DNA of 64,000 nt from WHTI01 sp963826105 (GTDB taxonomy: Bacteria; Actinomycetota; CADDZG01; WHSQ01). Every line of letters starts with the position of its first letter. Positions within the stretch are counted from its first letter, which is position 1. The notes beneath the pieces were generated by a model. It was not told where the DNA came from. It worked only from the letters and a program-made list of their open reading frames with translations, and searched no databases. The stretch lies in the NCBI GenBank assembly GCA_963826105.1, contig CAWGWA010000008.1, positions 134,355-198,354 of the forward strand. The letters are read 5' to 3'. The translations under genes were made by a program, and so were the position numbers. This document shows positions 55,548 through 64,000 of the stretch, piece after piece.

Positions 55548-56903
55548 CTATGCGAGTAGAGGACGAGCAGGACAGGGCGTGGCTCGAGCTCGAGGACCGC
55601 ATGACCGCCCACCAGGGCGAGATCAACGCCGCCACGGCGGCCCAGGTCGATCTGATCGCCGAGCACCTCGAGGCCGGCTATTGGACCCGCCACGACGGGA
55701 TCGTTAGCCCGACTGCGTTCCTCACCTGGAAGCTGGGACTGACCCCGCACGAGGCCAACCGGATGCTCGAGGTCGCGGTGGGGCTCAAGGAGTTGCCACT
55801 GATCCGAAAGGCGTTCGGGGAGGGCCGGCTGTCGCTCCAGCAGGTCGGGATCCTGGTTTCGATAGCCGAGCCCGAGGTCGAGGCTCGCCTGCTCGAGAAC
55901 GCGCTGGGGCTCTCGGGGGCCCAGCTCGCCCGCTTTGCCAGCCACTACCGCAAGGCCCTGCGGACCGAGGGGGACACCGCCCACAAGGAGAGGTTCCTGG
56001 CTACCGCCCACCGGGGCGACGGGTCGTGGACCATCAACGGACGGTTGTCTTCCAGCTCAGGGTGCGCTGATCGACAAGGCGCTCGAGGCTGCTTTGGGTG
56101 AGCTGGTGGAGGAAGAGGACCGGGGTCTCGATGATTCGGCCGACGATCCCTTCGGGGCGCGCCTCGCCGATTGCCTGTCGCATGTCGCCGAGACGTTCAT
56201 GTCAGGTGGCGATGGGGTCCGTAAGAACCACGAGCGTCATCTCGTGACCCTGCACGTCGATCTGAAGGACCTCCTCTCGGGTGAGGGAGTGGCGAAGATC
56301 AGCGGCGGCGGCATCACCGGGATCGAGACCGTCAAGAAGCTGCTCTCAGAGGGGTCTTCCTTGGTCGAGATGATCCATCACGACACCAACATCCTCACGG
56401 TCTCGGACAGGAGGAGGGCCAACACCGCCCTCAAGCGGGCGATCGCGGCGCGCGATCATTGCTGTGCGTTCCCCGGATGCGCCCGGACCGCCTATCTCGA
56501 GAACCACCACTACAGATGGGTGGTCGAGGGCGGGACGACAGAGTTGATGAACGAGTGGCCGTTCTGCTGGAGCCATCACCGGTTGTTCCACGATCGGGTG
56601 GTCACGATCGAGAAGACCGCCTCCGGCGAGCTCGTGTTCCGGGATCACCGCGGCAAGGTCATCGAACGAGGGCCGATCACCGCGAGCGGGGACGGGATCG
56701 AGAAGGTCAACCGCGAGCGCGGGGTCGAGATAAGCCCGGAGACGTGTCTTCCGGATTGGGGCGGTGAGTTGGGCGATCTCGCCTACGTCGCCGATCTCGC
56801 GTTGCGGGATCGTTATCCCGTGCTCAGAGAGGCGGGGGTCATCGAGCCGGACCAGTCGGACGAAGAATGGTCGCCCTCAGAGCGCGACGGCCCGGACCCC
56901 TAA
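55541..56903 (+). pseudogene. 13E12/DUF222 HNH endonuclease-like gene, one frameshift
   Basis: Starting at ATG 55541 (MFAMRVEDEQDRAWLELEDR), the DUF222 part reads to about 56050 (HRGDGSWTINGRL). It then continues in the +1 frame (QGALIDKALEAALGELVEEE). The HNH domain is complete (CCAFPGCARTAYLENHHYRW and WPFCWSHHRLFHDRVVTIEK). One extra base near GGTTGTCTTCC would explain the break; corrected length is about 453 aa. It shares the family with the decayed gene at 31732-32983. Its start overlaps an SOS box, so damage-inducible expression is likely if the gene is functional. Confidence 0.82.
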
Positions 56904-56915
56904 CCCCGACCAGAC

Positions 56916-58361
56916 CTACCTATCTGCGTCGCCCAGTGGCGGGTGAAGTTCTGGGTGAACGCGCTGCAGCCATTCTTGTTCGGCCTTGCCGAGTTCGGTT
57001 CGTGATGGTTCGCCGAACCACAGCTCGCGCATGATGGCCTGCCAGTTCGCGGTGGCTTCGAGACGACCGATGATCGAACCGAGTCCGAACGACATTCGGT
57101 TGAACGTCACCATGACCGCGGGGATGCCGACCTTGCGCAGCGCCTTGAATGCTTCGGAGCGCGGATCGAATCCCGCCTGACCGATCTTGCCGACCAGTGG
57201 AGGATCGACGCGGAAAGGTGCGTCCACCAGGATGGGAGCGTTTAGCGCCTTCATGTGTTCCCACACCGCCTCGACTTCCGGGGTGCGAGGCGTGAGGATG
57301 CCGAGCCCCTCGAGTGCGGCACGCCCGCGATCCTTGTCGTCGTGGATGAGAGCCTGGGCGGTCTCCAGGAGGAGCTTCAGCGTGCCGGGGTCGATCGCCC
57401 TCACCAGACCGAAGTCGAGGAACGCGACCTTGCCGTCATCCATGAGCAGGTAGTTGCCGGGGTGCGGGTCGGCCGAGAACAACAGGAAGCGGTTGAGGCT
57501 CCCGTAGAAGAAGCGAAATAGTTTCTCGGCCAGAGCGTCCTTGTCGGCCTGGTCCCAGTTCATCGAGTCCATGAACGGAGAACCGTCGACGAACTCCTGG
57601 GTGATCACGCGCGTCTTGCAGAACTCTGGGAACACCTTGGGGACGAATGCGAACGGGTGGTCGGCGAACATCTCGGCGAACTTCGCCTGGTTGGTTGCCT
57701 CGCGCCGGTAGTCGAGTTCCTCGAGCACCCTTTCCTTCACCTCTGTGGCGATCTCCTTCGGATCGAGGTTGGGGGCGATGGCCACCGCCAACTTGGTCAT
57801 CGCGGAGACATTCTTGATGTCGGCACGGACGGCGTCGTCGACCCCGGGGTATTGCACCTTGACGGCGACAGACTCTCCGGTATGCAGCACAGCTCGATGG
57901 ACCTGGCCGATAGAGGCCGATGCGATCGGCTCATCGGTGAACTCGGCGAACAGCTCGTCCGGCCCCTCGCCGAACTCTTCCTCGATCACCATCCTGGAGG
58001 CGGCCGGATCCATCGGCGGGGCTGAGTTCTGGAGCATCGTCAGGGCGTCGCGGTAGGTCGCCAGGTACTCGCCCTCGGCGGCGAACTCGTAGAAGGACGC
58101 GAGCTGCCCAAGCTTCATCGCCGCGCCCTTCATCTCCCCAAGCATCTGGACCAGTTGCTGGGCGGTCTGCTTGTGAAATCCGTCGAGGAACTCCTGAGCC
58201 CGCTGCGGCTGGGCGAACGACTTGGCCCGGGTACCGACGAAACGAGCGGCCGACTTCCCCGTCTGCCCTGCCAGCCGGGACCCTCGTTGCAACCAGCCGG
58301 TCGGGATCACTTTCTGATCCCGTGAGGCTCGCTTCGGGGCGTCGTCCTTGTCGTCGGGCAT
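56916..58361 (-). CDS. ABC1/UbiB-family atypical kinase
   Basis: This 481-aa protein has the family hallmarks: KxGQ-type motif (AAMKLGQLASF), the Ala-rich loop IASASIGQVHRAVLHTGE, VAVKVQYPG with the lysine, the catalytic-loop equivalent SADPHPGNYLL and the DFG motif in VAFLDFGLVRAID. Proteins of this family support lipid or quinone metabolism in bacteria and mitochondria; the substrate in actinomycetes is unclear. It is convergent with the 13E12 gene. Confidence 0.92.
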   Translation of the reverse strand: MPDDKDDAPKRASRDQKVIPTGWLQRGSRLAGQTGKSAARFVGTRAKSFAQPQRAQEFLDGFHKQTAQQLVQMLGEMKGAAMKLGQLASFYEFAAEGEYLATYRDALTMLQNSAPPMDPAASRMVIEEEFGEGPDELFAEFTDEPIASASIGQVHRAVLHTGESVAVKVQYPGVDDAVRADIKNVSAMTKLAVAIAPNLDPKEIATEVKERVLEELDYRREATNQAKFAEMFADHPFAFVPKVFPEFCKTRVITQEFVDGSPFMDSMNWDQADKDALAEKLFRFFYGSLNRFLLFSADPHPGNYLLMDDGKVAFLDFGLVRAIDPGTLKLLLETAQALIHDDKDRGRAALEGLGILTPRTPEVEAVWEHMKALNAPILVDAPFRVDPPLVGKIGQAGFDPRSEAFKALRKVGIPAVMVTFNRMSFGLGSIIGRLEATANWQAIMRELWFGEPSRTELGKAEQEWLQRVHPELHPPLGDADR

Positions 58362-58453
58362 GTCGGCACCCTACCCAAGCCTTCCACCTACCCATCCGGG
58401 CCCACGAGGCCCGTTCTGCTACGCTTTCCCGAACGACGCAAGGGGTGTAGGCG

Positions 58454-58996
58454 ATGGATGAGCACCTTACGGAGCCGTTCCAGCCTTACGAAGGCACCAC
58501 CACCGACGACGCCTTCGACTATGGCTACGACGAACCAGAACCCCGCAAGCCGGGGGGAGACATCCTTTGGGGCCGTGTCGCGGTCCTCGGCGCCGTCGTC
58601 CTCTTCGCCTTCCTGATCGGACGCTCCACGGCCGGTGGTGGCGTCTCCACCGCTCAGTTCGAAGAGGCCAGAGCCGCCACGACGGCCGCCAACGAGAGGA
58701 TCGATGAGCTCGAGGCGGAGATCGTCGCCCTCGAGACCCAACTCAATGCCGAGGAGAACGCGGGAACCGGCAACCAAGGGGACGGCAGTAACTCCGGCGA
58801 CGGCGAGAACGAAGGCGAAAACACCTCCGACGTAGAGACCTACGTCGTTGCTTCCGGAGACACGCTGCAGACCATCGCGGAGGAGTTCTACGGCGACGCC
58901 TCTCTCGATGACTTCCTCGCCGAGCACAACGGCATCAGCGACCCCACCTCTCTTCAGGTCGGCCAGACACTCGAGATCCCGCCGAAGCCGGAGTAG
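58454..58996 (+). CDS. LysM-domain membrane-anchored protein
   Basis: This 180-aa protein has an acidic N-terminus, one transmembrane segment (RVAVLGAVVLFAFLIGRSTA, about residues 41-60) and a short coiled coil (FEEARAATTAANERIDELEA). A Gly/Asn/Glu-rich linker follows, then one C-terminal LysM domain (YVVASGDTLQTIAEEFYGDA then NGISDPTSLQVGQTLEIPP). It should bind peptidoglycan from the membrane. No catalytic domain is present. Confidence 0.88.
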   Translation: MDEHLTEPFQPYEGTTTDDAFDYGYDEPEPRKPGGDILWGRVAVLGAVVLFAFLIGRSTAGGGVSTAQFEEARAATTAANERIDELEAEIVALETQLNAEENAGTGNQGDGSNSGDGENEGENTSDVETYVVASGDTLQTIAEEFYGDASLDDFLAEHNGISDPTSLQVGQTLEIPPKPE

Positions 58997-59070
58997 AACG
59001 ACCCCGGTTACATCCAACGGAGCTTGGGAATGCTCGCTCCGCTCATCCACGACCTGGGAGGACTCAGAAC

Positions 59071-59256
59071 ATGCTCGAGCTAGCTTCCGTGCTCGCCGCC
59101 AAAGGCGACATCGACTTCCATCTCACCGTGCGAGGCGTGCTCACGCTCGGCGCCGGCATCCTGATCCTCGCGGTGCCGAAGGCCCTCAATTACATCGTCG
59201 CCGTCTACTTGATCCTCATCGGACTCGGCATCCTCTTCGACGTAAAAGGGTTCTGA
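59071..59256 (+). CDS. Small DUF3096-like membrane protein
   Basis: This 61-aa protein contains two hydrophobic helices (LTLGAGILILAVPKALNYIV, then AVYLILIGLGILFDVKGF). The layout (GILILxxPxxLNYIVAxYLI) matches the DUF3096 type of tiny membrane proteins. The start ATG 59071 follows GGGAGGACTCAGAAC. No function is known. Confidence 0.75.
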   Translation: MLELASVLAAKGDIDFHLTVRGVLTLGAGILILAVPKALNYIVAVYLILIGLGILFDVKGF

Positions 59257-59372
59257 CCGTTTGCCGGACACCCGTATCGGGTAACCCTAGCTAGCAGCCG
59301 CGAAACAGAAGCAAGCGGCCGACCGGGCTCCATTCAAGAGCCAGAGCTAGTGAACGCTGGAGGTTCTTTCCC

Positions 59373-59903
59373 GTGGACAACATGGAAAAGGTCAAGAACC
59401 GCGCCCTTGAGATCGGCGTCTATCTGCCGCTCGGGGCTTACTCGAAGATCAGGGAAAGCGTTGGCGACATCGACGCCGATCGCATCAAGAAGAGGTATCA
59501 GGGTTTCGTTCGTCGAGGTGAGGATCGGATCCGCCCCGCGGGGCGAAAGGTGACCATGCCTCGCGTGGCAGCGCCGGCCGACGCAAAGCTGCTTCCGATC
59601 TCTGGTTACGACCAGCTGACCGTGGGTGAGATCCGCGCCCGTCTCAACGGACTCACGCAGACCCACCTCGCCAAGGTCTACAAGTACGAGCGCGCGAACC
59701 AGAACCGCTCGAGCGTGCTCGAGACGATCGGAGCGAAGTTCGTAGAGCTTCCGATGCCGACCTACGACGCACTAACCGTGGATGAGATCGGCGGTCGACT
59801 CGACGGACTCACCGAGCGGGAGCTCACTTCGCTTCGACGCTACGAGGCCGATACGAAGGGCCGGGCGACGATCCTCGAACGCATGGACGCAAAGCTCGCT
59901 TAG
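59373..59903 (+). CDS. Helical protein with two tandem 45-residue repeats
   Basis: This 176-aa protein starts at GTG 59373 after GGAGG. Residues about 1-70 form a helical basic region. Two homologous repeats follow: YDQLTVGEIRARLNGLTQTH and YDALTVDEIGGRLDGLTERE, each continuing with a Tyr-Glu helix and ending near LETIGAKF or LERMDAKL. The repeat pattern resembles a short helical domain common in actinobacterial proteins, but I cannot name a function. No membrane segment is present. Confidence 0.8.
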   Translation: MDNMEKVKNRALEIGVYLPLGAYSKIRESVGDIDADRIKKRYQGFVRRGEDRIRPAGRKVTMPRVAAPADAKLLPISGYDQLTVGEIRARLNGLTQTHLAKVYKYERANQNRSSVLETIGAKFVELPMPTYDALTVDEIGGRLDGLTERELTSLRRYEADTKGRATILERMDAKLA

Positions 59904-59911
59904 CAGATCGT

Positions 59912-60715
59912 TCAGGCGCGCTGACAGCGGGGACAGAAGGTCGTGCCCCGGCCCCCCAGGACGTACTTCTTCATCGCGGTGCTGCAACGGGGGCATGGTT
60001 TGCCCTCCTGTCCGTACGCTACGAGGAACGATGCGTTCCTCCCGGACTCGCCGTTGACCATCCGGTAGTCGCGGAATGTCGTTCCCTCGCGCTCGATCGC
60101 ATCGGCGAGAACGGTGCGGATCGCGTCGTGGAGCACGAGCGCACGCGCTCGTCCCACGCGCCGCGACGATGGGTGTATCCGAGCGATCCACAGCGCCTCG
60201 TCGGCGTAGATGTTTCCGACGCCGGCGACCGGCTTCTGCGACAGCAGGAAGGGCTTGATCGGAGCTTTGGTCCCGGCAACAACCTTTGCGAAACGATCGG
60301 GATCGAACTCGTCGGTGAGGGGTTCGGGGCCGAGTGCGGCCAGCGTCGGGATCGCGGTGTAGTCACCCGCAGTTACAACCGCAAGCCGACCGAACCGCCG
60401 TGGGTCGCGGAACGCGAGGACGCGACCGTCGTCGAGCCACAGCTTCGCCCGCACGTAGGGATCGTCGTGGTCGAAGTGGAAGGCCCCGGTCATCCCGAGA
60501 TGCATGATCAGCTCGAGCCCCCGGTCGAGCGGCGCGATGAGGAACTTCCCCTTACGACCGACCCGGGCGATCGTCCGGCCCTCGATCAACCCGACATCCA
60601 CGAACTGCCGCGGCATGCTCGGCAGCGCATCCCACCAGGCTTCCTCGACGCGCCTGCCGCTCAGCTCGGGGTCGAGCTGACGGCGAACCGATTCGACTTC
60701 GGGGAGCTCGGGCAT
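59912..60715 (-). CDS. mutM: Formamidopyrimidine-DNA glycosylase
   Basis: This 267-aa repair enzyme excises 8-oxoguanine and FaPy. The N-terminal PELPEVESVRR supplies the catalytic proline and glutamate. The beta-hairpin lysine is in RVGRKGKFLI. The H2TH region is VAGVGNIYADEALWIARIHP. The zinc finger is CPRCSTAMKKY and FCPRCQRA. It is divergent from the tRNA-binding protein gene, 36 bases apart. Confidence 0.96.
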   Translation of the reverse strand: MPELPEVESVRRQLDPELSGRRVEEAWWDALPSMPRQFVDVGLIEGRTIARVGRKGKFLIAPLDRGLELIMHLGMTGAFHFDHDDPYVRAKLWLDDGRVLAFRDPRRFGRLAVVTAGDYTAIPTLAALGPEPLTDEFDPDRFAKVVAGTKAPIKPFLLSQKPVAGVGNIYADEALWIARIHPSSRRVGRARALVLHDAIRTVLADAIEREGTTFRDYRMVNGESGRNASFLVAYGQEGKPCPRCSTAMKKYVLGGRGTTFCPRCQRA

Positions 60716-60751
60716 CCCCCCAGCCTAGAAGCCCGGGTAACGTTGTGCGCC

Positions 60752-61147
60752 ATGGCCCAGCACGAGATCGACAAGGACAAGCTTCCGTACGCGCTCGACA
60801 AGCTGCCTCGCAAGGAGCCGATCGAGGCGACAGACTTCTTCGCTCTCGATCTTCGGACCGGGAGGGTCACGGACGTCGAGGAGTTCCCCGAGGCCCGCAA
60901 GCCCGCGTGGAAGATCACGGTCGACTTCGGCCCTCAGGTGGGCACGCTCCGATCGAGCGCCCAGATCACGAACTACTCGAAGGACGACCTCGTGGGACGG
61001 ATGGTGGTGGGAGCGATCAACCTCGGTACCAAGCGGATCGCCGGGTTCGTGAGTGAGTTCCTCGTGCTTGGAGCCCTCGATCCCGACGGAGCCGTTCGGT
61101 TGCTCGGCCTCGAAGACGGGGTCGAGCCGGGAGCACCGGTCGCGTGA
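60752..61147 (+). CDS. CsaA-like tRNA-binding domain protein
   Basis: This 131-aa protein starts at ATG 60752. It has an OB-fold of the EMAP/CsaA kind: FFALDLRTGRVTDVEEFPEA, ITVDFGPQVGTLRSSAQITN, VVGAINLGTKRIAGFVSEFL and the C-terminal LGLEDGVEPGAPVA. CsaA proteins are proposed export chaperones or tRNA-binding factors. The gene is alone between mutM and a membrane protein. Confidence 0.87.
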   Translation: MAQHEIDKDKLPYALDKLPRKEPIEATDFFALDLRTGRVTDVEEFPEARKPAWKITVDFGPQVGTLRSSAQITNYSKDDLVGRMVVGAINLGTKRIAGFVSEFLVLGALDPDGAVRLLGLEDGVEPGAPVA

Positions 61148-61157
61148 GCGGGTCCTC

Positions 61158-61862
61158 CTAGATCGCAGGAGCGACCGGCGGATCGGGGATGCTCACGCGA
61201 TAGAACTCTGCCCGGGTCGATTGACGTGCGGTGATCGCCCGGACCACGAGGATCGCAAGAACCGCGGCGGCCAGGATCAGAACGTTCGAGACGGCCGAGA
61301 GCTGGAGACCCGAACGGAGTCCCTCGAGGTCATCGGCGCTCCCGATCTGCCCGGATGCGAAGCGCGACAGGATCATGCCCCCGATCCATGTAGCCCACCA
61401 CAGTGGCACCAGCGGGGAGAGGGACCTGGTCTTCCACTCCTCACCGATCTCCGGCGAGACCGATTGGTCCGTAGCCCTCCAGACGACCGCAGTCATCCGT
61501 ACCGGCACAAACAGGTTGGCGACCGGGATCAGCCAGCCCCCGACGTTCCACCACTCGTCGAACGGTAGCCCACGTGCATCCCAATTGCGGATGTTCATCT
61601 CGGCACGCCGGAACCACAAGATGAAGACGAGGGCCGTGACGATCAGCAGGATGAGCTGGAACCGCGCCACCTGGACCCTCGTGACATCGGCCGCTTCGAT
61701 CCGTGAAGGTGCACTCAGATCACCGCCGAGAGCCTCGGTGACGATCGACGATTCCTTCATGGTCATGAGGATGCCGAGCGCGGCAGCGGCAGCGCTGGCG
61801 GCGAGCGCCGTCACGGCCCACCTCGATCGCTGCAGGAGCGCGGTCGCGCCCGAATCATTCAT
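61158..61862 (-). CDS. DUF4328-like membrane protein
   Basis: This 234-aa protein has four hydrophobic segments (about residues 15-35, 70-90, 150-170, 195-215). The central signature WFRRAEMNIRNWDARGLPFD, then WWNVGGWLIPVANLFVPVRM, matches DUF4328 membrane proteins. The function is unknown. It begins 123 bases from the divergent SCP2 gene. Confidence 0.8.
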   Translation of the reverse strand: MNDSGATALLQRSRWAVTALAASAAAAALGILMTMKESSIVTEALGGDLSAPSRIEAADVTRVQVARFQLILLIVTALVFILWFRRAEMNIRNWDARGLPFDEWWNVGGWLIPVANLFVPVRMTAVVWRATDQSVSPEIGEEWKTRSLSPLVPLWWATWIGGMILSRFASGQIGSADDLEGLRSGLQLSAVSNVLILAAAVLAILVVRAITARQSTRAEFYRVSIPDPPVAPAI

Positions 61863-61985
61863 CCATCACTCCCTAGGGTCTCGGACCGGACTCTCGTCCG
61901 GAGGCCGTAGCTTAATCTGAGCCGGCGGCCTGATGCCCACCCTGAGTATCCAGACATACCGGACAGCCCGGAAGGAGTACGACCG

Positions 61986-62780
61986 ATGAGCATCGTCATC
62001 CCGGATCGGAAGAGGGCGCTCGGATCCGTCCATGCCGCCACCGGCCGGTTCACGGCCCTCTTGAGGGATGCCGATCCGTCGCGGATCGCGGTCGGGAAAT
62101 GGACCACCGGCGAGCTGGCGACGCACGTTTCGCTGATCTTCAGGATGTACCCGCCTCTCATTCGGGGGGAGGCCTCACCGATAAAGGACCAACTTGCGAT
62201 GGCTGCCTTTTGGGACGAAGCTCTGGCCGAGGACACCTTGCGCGACCCATCGGAGTCCGCCGACCGGATCGAACTGGCCCTCAAGGAATTCGCGTCCTTG
62301 GTCAACGCCGAGAACTGGGAACAGTCGGTCACGTGGCACGGCGGCAAGCAGATCCCGGTGTACTCCCTCGCTTCGATCCTGGTCAGCGAATGTCTGCTGC
62401 ACGGTCGCGACCTGGCTCAGGTGGAGGGCAAGTCCTGGTCGATCGGGCGGGACGATGCCAACCTGATCTTCGATGGACACATCCCGATCCTGCGCCACTT
62501 CGTAAACCGCGAAGCGATCGCCGGCATGGATGCCTGCTATGAGGTCCGGCTGCGAGGAGGCTCGACCGCGTACTTCCAGATCGCGAACGGGGACATCGAG
62601 ATCCTGGAGGCTCCCACGAGACCGGTCGACTGCCGGATCTCGGCCGATCCCGTGTCCTACCTCCTGGTCGGATACGGGCGGGTCGGTCAGTGGGGGCCGG
62701 TCCTCACCGGCAAGATCGTTGCCTTCGGCCGCAAGCCGTGGCTGGGATTCAAGCTCGCCTCCCTCTTCCACTCCCCATGA
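61986..62780 (+). CDS. Maleylpyruvate-isomerase-fold / SCP2-like protein
   Basis: This 264-aa protein has an N-terminal DinB-like, mycothiol-type maleylpyruvate isomerase fold (WTTGELATHVSLIFRMYPPL, then SILVSECLLHGRDLAQVEGK with a conserved His). A C-terminal SCP2-like segment follows (VRLRGGSTAYFQIANGDIEI, then DPVSYLLVGYGRVGQWGPVL). It may be a thiol-dependent isomerase or a lipid-handling protein; the substrate is unknown. Its stop overlaps the next start (ATGA). Confidence 0.82.
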   Translation: MSIVIPDRKRALGSVHAATGRFTALLRDADPSRIAVGKWTTGELATHVSLIFRMYPPLIRGEASPIKDQLAMAAFWDEALAEDTLRDPSESADRIELALKEFASLVNAENWEQSVTWHGGKQIPVYSLASILVSECLLHGRDLAQVEGKSWSIGRDDANLIFDGHIPILRHFVNREAIAGMDACYEVRLRGGSTAYFQIANGDIEILEAPTRPVDCRISADPVSYLLVGYGRVGQWGPVLTGKIVAFGRKPWLGFKLASLFHSP

Positions 62781-63448
62781 ATCCAACCTCGGGAGTTCTA
62801 GAAGAGGCGTGGGCCCTATACAAGAGCCACTGGCAGAGGTTCGTGATCCTGGCGCTGGCCGTTTATGTGGTCGTTGGCCTGATCACTGCGGTGCTGATCT
62901 CGAGCGCGGAGGTCTGGGGCGCACTACTGGCGACGGTCGTCTCGCTGGTCAGCGTCTTCCTCCTGCAGGGTGCGTTCGTACACGCGGTGCTCGACGTGCG
63001 CGACGGGCGGGTGGACATGACCGTGGGAGAGACGCTGGCGAAAGCGCGGCCGTACCTCGGCTCGATCGCCGGCGCCTCGCTCCTCGCCGGCCTTGGCATC
63101 GCCGTGGGATTGATCCTGCTGCTCGTTCCCGGCTTCTACCTGTTGACGATCTGGGTATTGATCGTTCCGGTCATCGTCCTCGAGAACAAGAGTGCACTCG
63201 ATTCGTTCGCCCGGAGCAGGGAGATCGTCACCGGGTACGGCTGGAATGTCTTCGGCCTGATCGTGCTCACATTCCTGATCCAGATCGTGGTCGGGATCGT
63301 GATCGGGTTGCTCGCGGTGTCGCTCCCGGAGACCAGCGGAAGGTTCGTCTCCGACCTCCTCAGCGGGGCGATCGCGGCCCCCTTCGTGGCGATCACCTGG
63401 GTCGTCCTCTACTTCCGACTCGTGAACAAAGGGGACCCGAGCCGGTAA
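62777..63448 (+). CDS. Multi-pass membrane protein, unknown function
   Basis: The ATG at 62777 overlaps the previous stop, giving 223 aa. Six hydrophobic segments are visible (for example VILALAVYVVVGLITAVLIS and IAVGLILLLVPGFYLLTIWV). The loop VPVIVLENKSALDSFARSRE, then IVTGYGWNVFGLIVLTFLI, resembles the glycerophosphoryl-diester-phosphodiesterase-type membrane domain and DUF975-like proteins. It is coupled to the SCP2-type gene, hinting at a lipid role. Confidence 0.82.
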   Translation: MNPTSGVLEEAWALYKSHWQRFVILALAVYVVVGLITAVLISSAEVWGALLATVVSLVSVFLLQGAFVHAVLDVRDGRVDMTVGETLAKARPYLGSIAGASLLAGLGIAVGLILLLVPGFYLLTIWVLIVPVIVLENKSALDSFARSREIVTGYGWNVFGLIVLTFLIQIVVGIVIGLLAVSLPETSGRFVSDLLSGAIAAPFVAITWVVLYFRLVNKGDPSR

Positions 63449-63458
63449 TCTCTTCTCC

Positions 63459-64000
63459 ATGACAACTCCTGCAGCAACCTCATCGCGCGCCGAAGAAGAG
63501 ACTTGGGACCTGGAACCTTTGGTCCATAACAAGGGAGCCGAGGGGGTCGATGAGCTGATCGCTCGGGCCGACGTCCTTACCGACGAACTCCAATCCGCCC
63601 GCGGCAAGGTCGAAACCTTCGGCGAAGGCGACCTGAGATCGTTCATGGAGAAGTCAGCGGAACTGGCGGACGTGCTCGGGCGAGCCGGGTCGTACGCCGC
63701 CCTCCGGTTCGCCGCCGATATGACGGACCCAACTCACGGCGCCCTGATGCAGTCCGTTGAGGAACGCAGCACCGCGATCGCCACCAAGCTCCTCTTCTTC
63801 GAGTTGGAATGGGCGAAGCTCTCCGATGAGAGGGTCGACGAGCTCCTGGCGGCCGACGGGCTTGAGTTCTGTCGCCACCACCTCCGCTCCGTTCGTCGGT
63901 ACCGCGACTATCTCTTGAGCGAGCCCGAGGAGAAGATCCTGACCGAGAAGTCGGTGACAGGATCGTCGGCGTGGAACCGGCTGTTCAGCGAGCTGTCGTC
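63459..64000 (+). CDS. M3-family oligoendopeptidase, 3' end outside window
   Basis: The frame is open from ATG 63459 to the window edge (180 residues). The N-terminal helical region contains the family-typical YRDYLLSEPEEKILTEKSVT, then GSSAWNRLFSEL. The HExxH zinc motif would lie beyond the window and cannot be checked. The product should be a cytoplasmic metallo-oligopeptidase of the PepF type. Confidence 0.88.
   Translation, partial: MTTPAATSSRAEEETWDLEPLVHNKGAEGVDELIARADVLTDELQSARGKVETFGEGDLRSFMEKSAELADVLGRAGSYAALRFAADMTDPTHGALMQSVEERSTAIATKLLFFELEWAKLSDERVDELLAADGLEFCRHHLRSVRRYRDYLLSEPEEKILTEKSVTGSSAWNRLFSELS

Overview
The window is a dense, GC-rich bacterial chromosome segment. Lineage clues are a complete six-gene Mce lipid-import operon with YrbE permeases, F420-type enzymes (an LLM monooxygenase and a PPOX-fold protein), two 13E12-type HNH genes (one with an actinobacterial SOS box), a mycothiol-type maleylpyruvate isomerase fold and many GTG/TTG starts. 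Together these point to an actinomycete, probably an uncultured one. No rRNA, tRNA, phage or IS element was seen.

Layout. 1-4496: three acyl-CoA dehydrogenases and an SCP2/alpha-beta hydrolase (lipid or steroid catabolism). 4729-16636: Mce importer, in the order ATPase, two successive YrbE permease pairs, six Mce proteins and a Mce-associated protein. 16641-22280: LLM oxidoreductase, pterin dehydratase, ispH, fumC, an EamA exporter and endonuclease III. 22384-25542: a TetR regulator and paaABCD (phenylacetyl-CoA epoxidation). 25581-34514: a lipoprotein, threonine dehydratase, a GAF/GGDEF/HD-GYP protein, small enzymes, a broken 13E12 gene and an aldehyde dehydrogenase. 34590-41953: membrane and envelope proteins, including a PrsW-like protein, an M4-type metalloprotease lipoprotein and a TPR membrane protein. 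41950-51443: a long minus-strand amino-acid operon, ilv leader - 91-aa gene - ilvB - ilvN - ilvC - leuA - leuC - leuD - leuB - free-standing LeuA regulatory domain - pheA. 51707-64000: a diguanylate cyclase, a methyltransferase, ilvD, a second 13E12 gene, an ABC1 kinase, a LysM protein, mutM, a tRNA-binding protein, small membrane proteins and the start of an M3 peptidase.

Main observations. (1) A dispersed palindromic element of about 32 nt occurs at 3648, 8393, 44584 and 51176, with a related 35-bp triple tandem array at 7371. Copies differ by compensatory base-pair changes. Three sit directly upstream of a start codon, and one lies in frame inside an acyl-CoA dehydrogenase. (2) The ilv operon has a classic transcription attenuator: a promoter, a 22-residue leader peptide with a Val-Leu-Val-Leu-Ile run, and an intrinsic terminator. 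(3) The leu cluster carries a stand-alone LeuA/CimA regulatory domain gene. (4) The Mce operon has two YrbEA-YrbEB pairs for a single MceA-F set. (5) Several conserved genes (paaB, ilvD, the GGDEF/HD-GYP gene, both 13E12 genes and perhaps the second yrbEA) are interrupted by frameshifts, nearly all from one extra base. This suggests residual insertion errors in the assembly, although real recoding or decay is not excluded.
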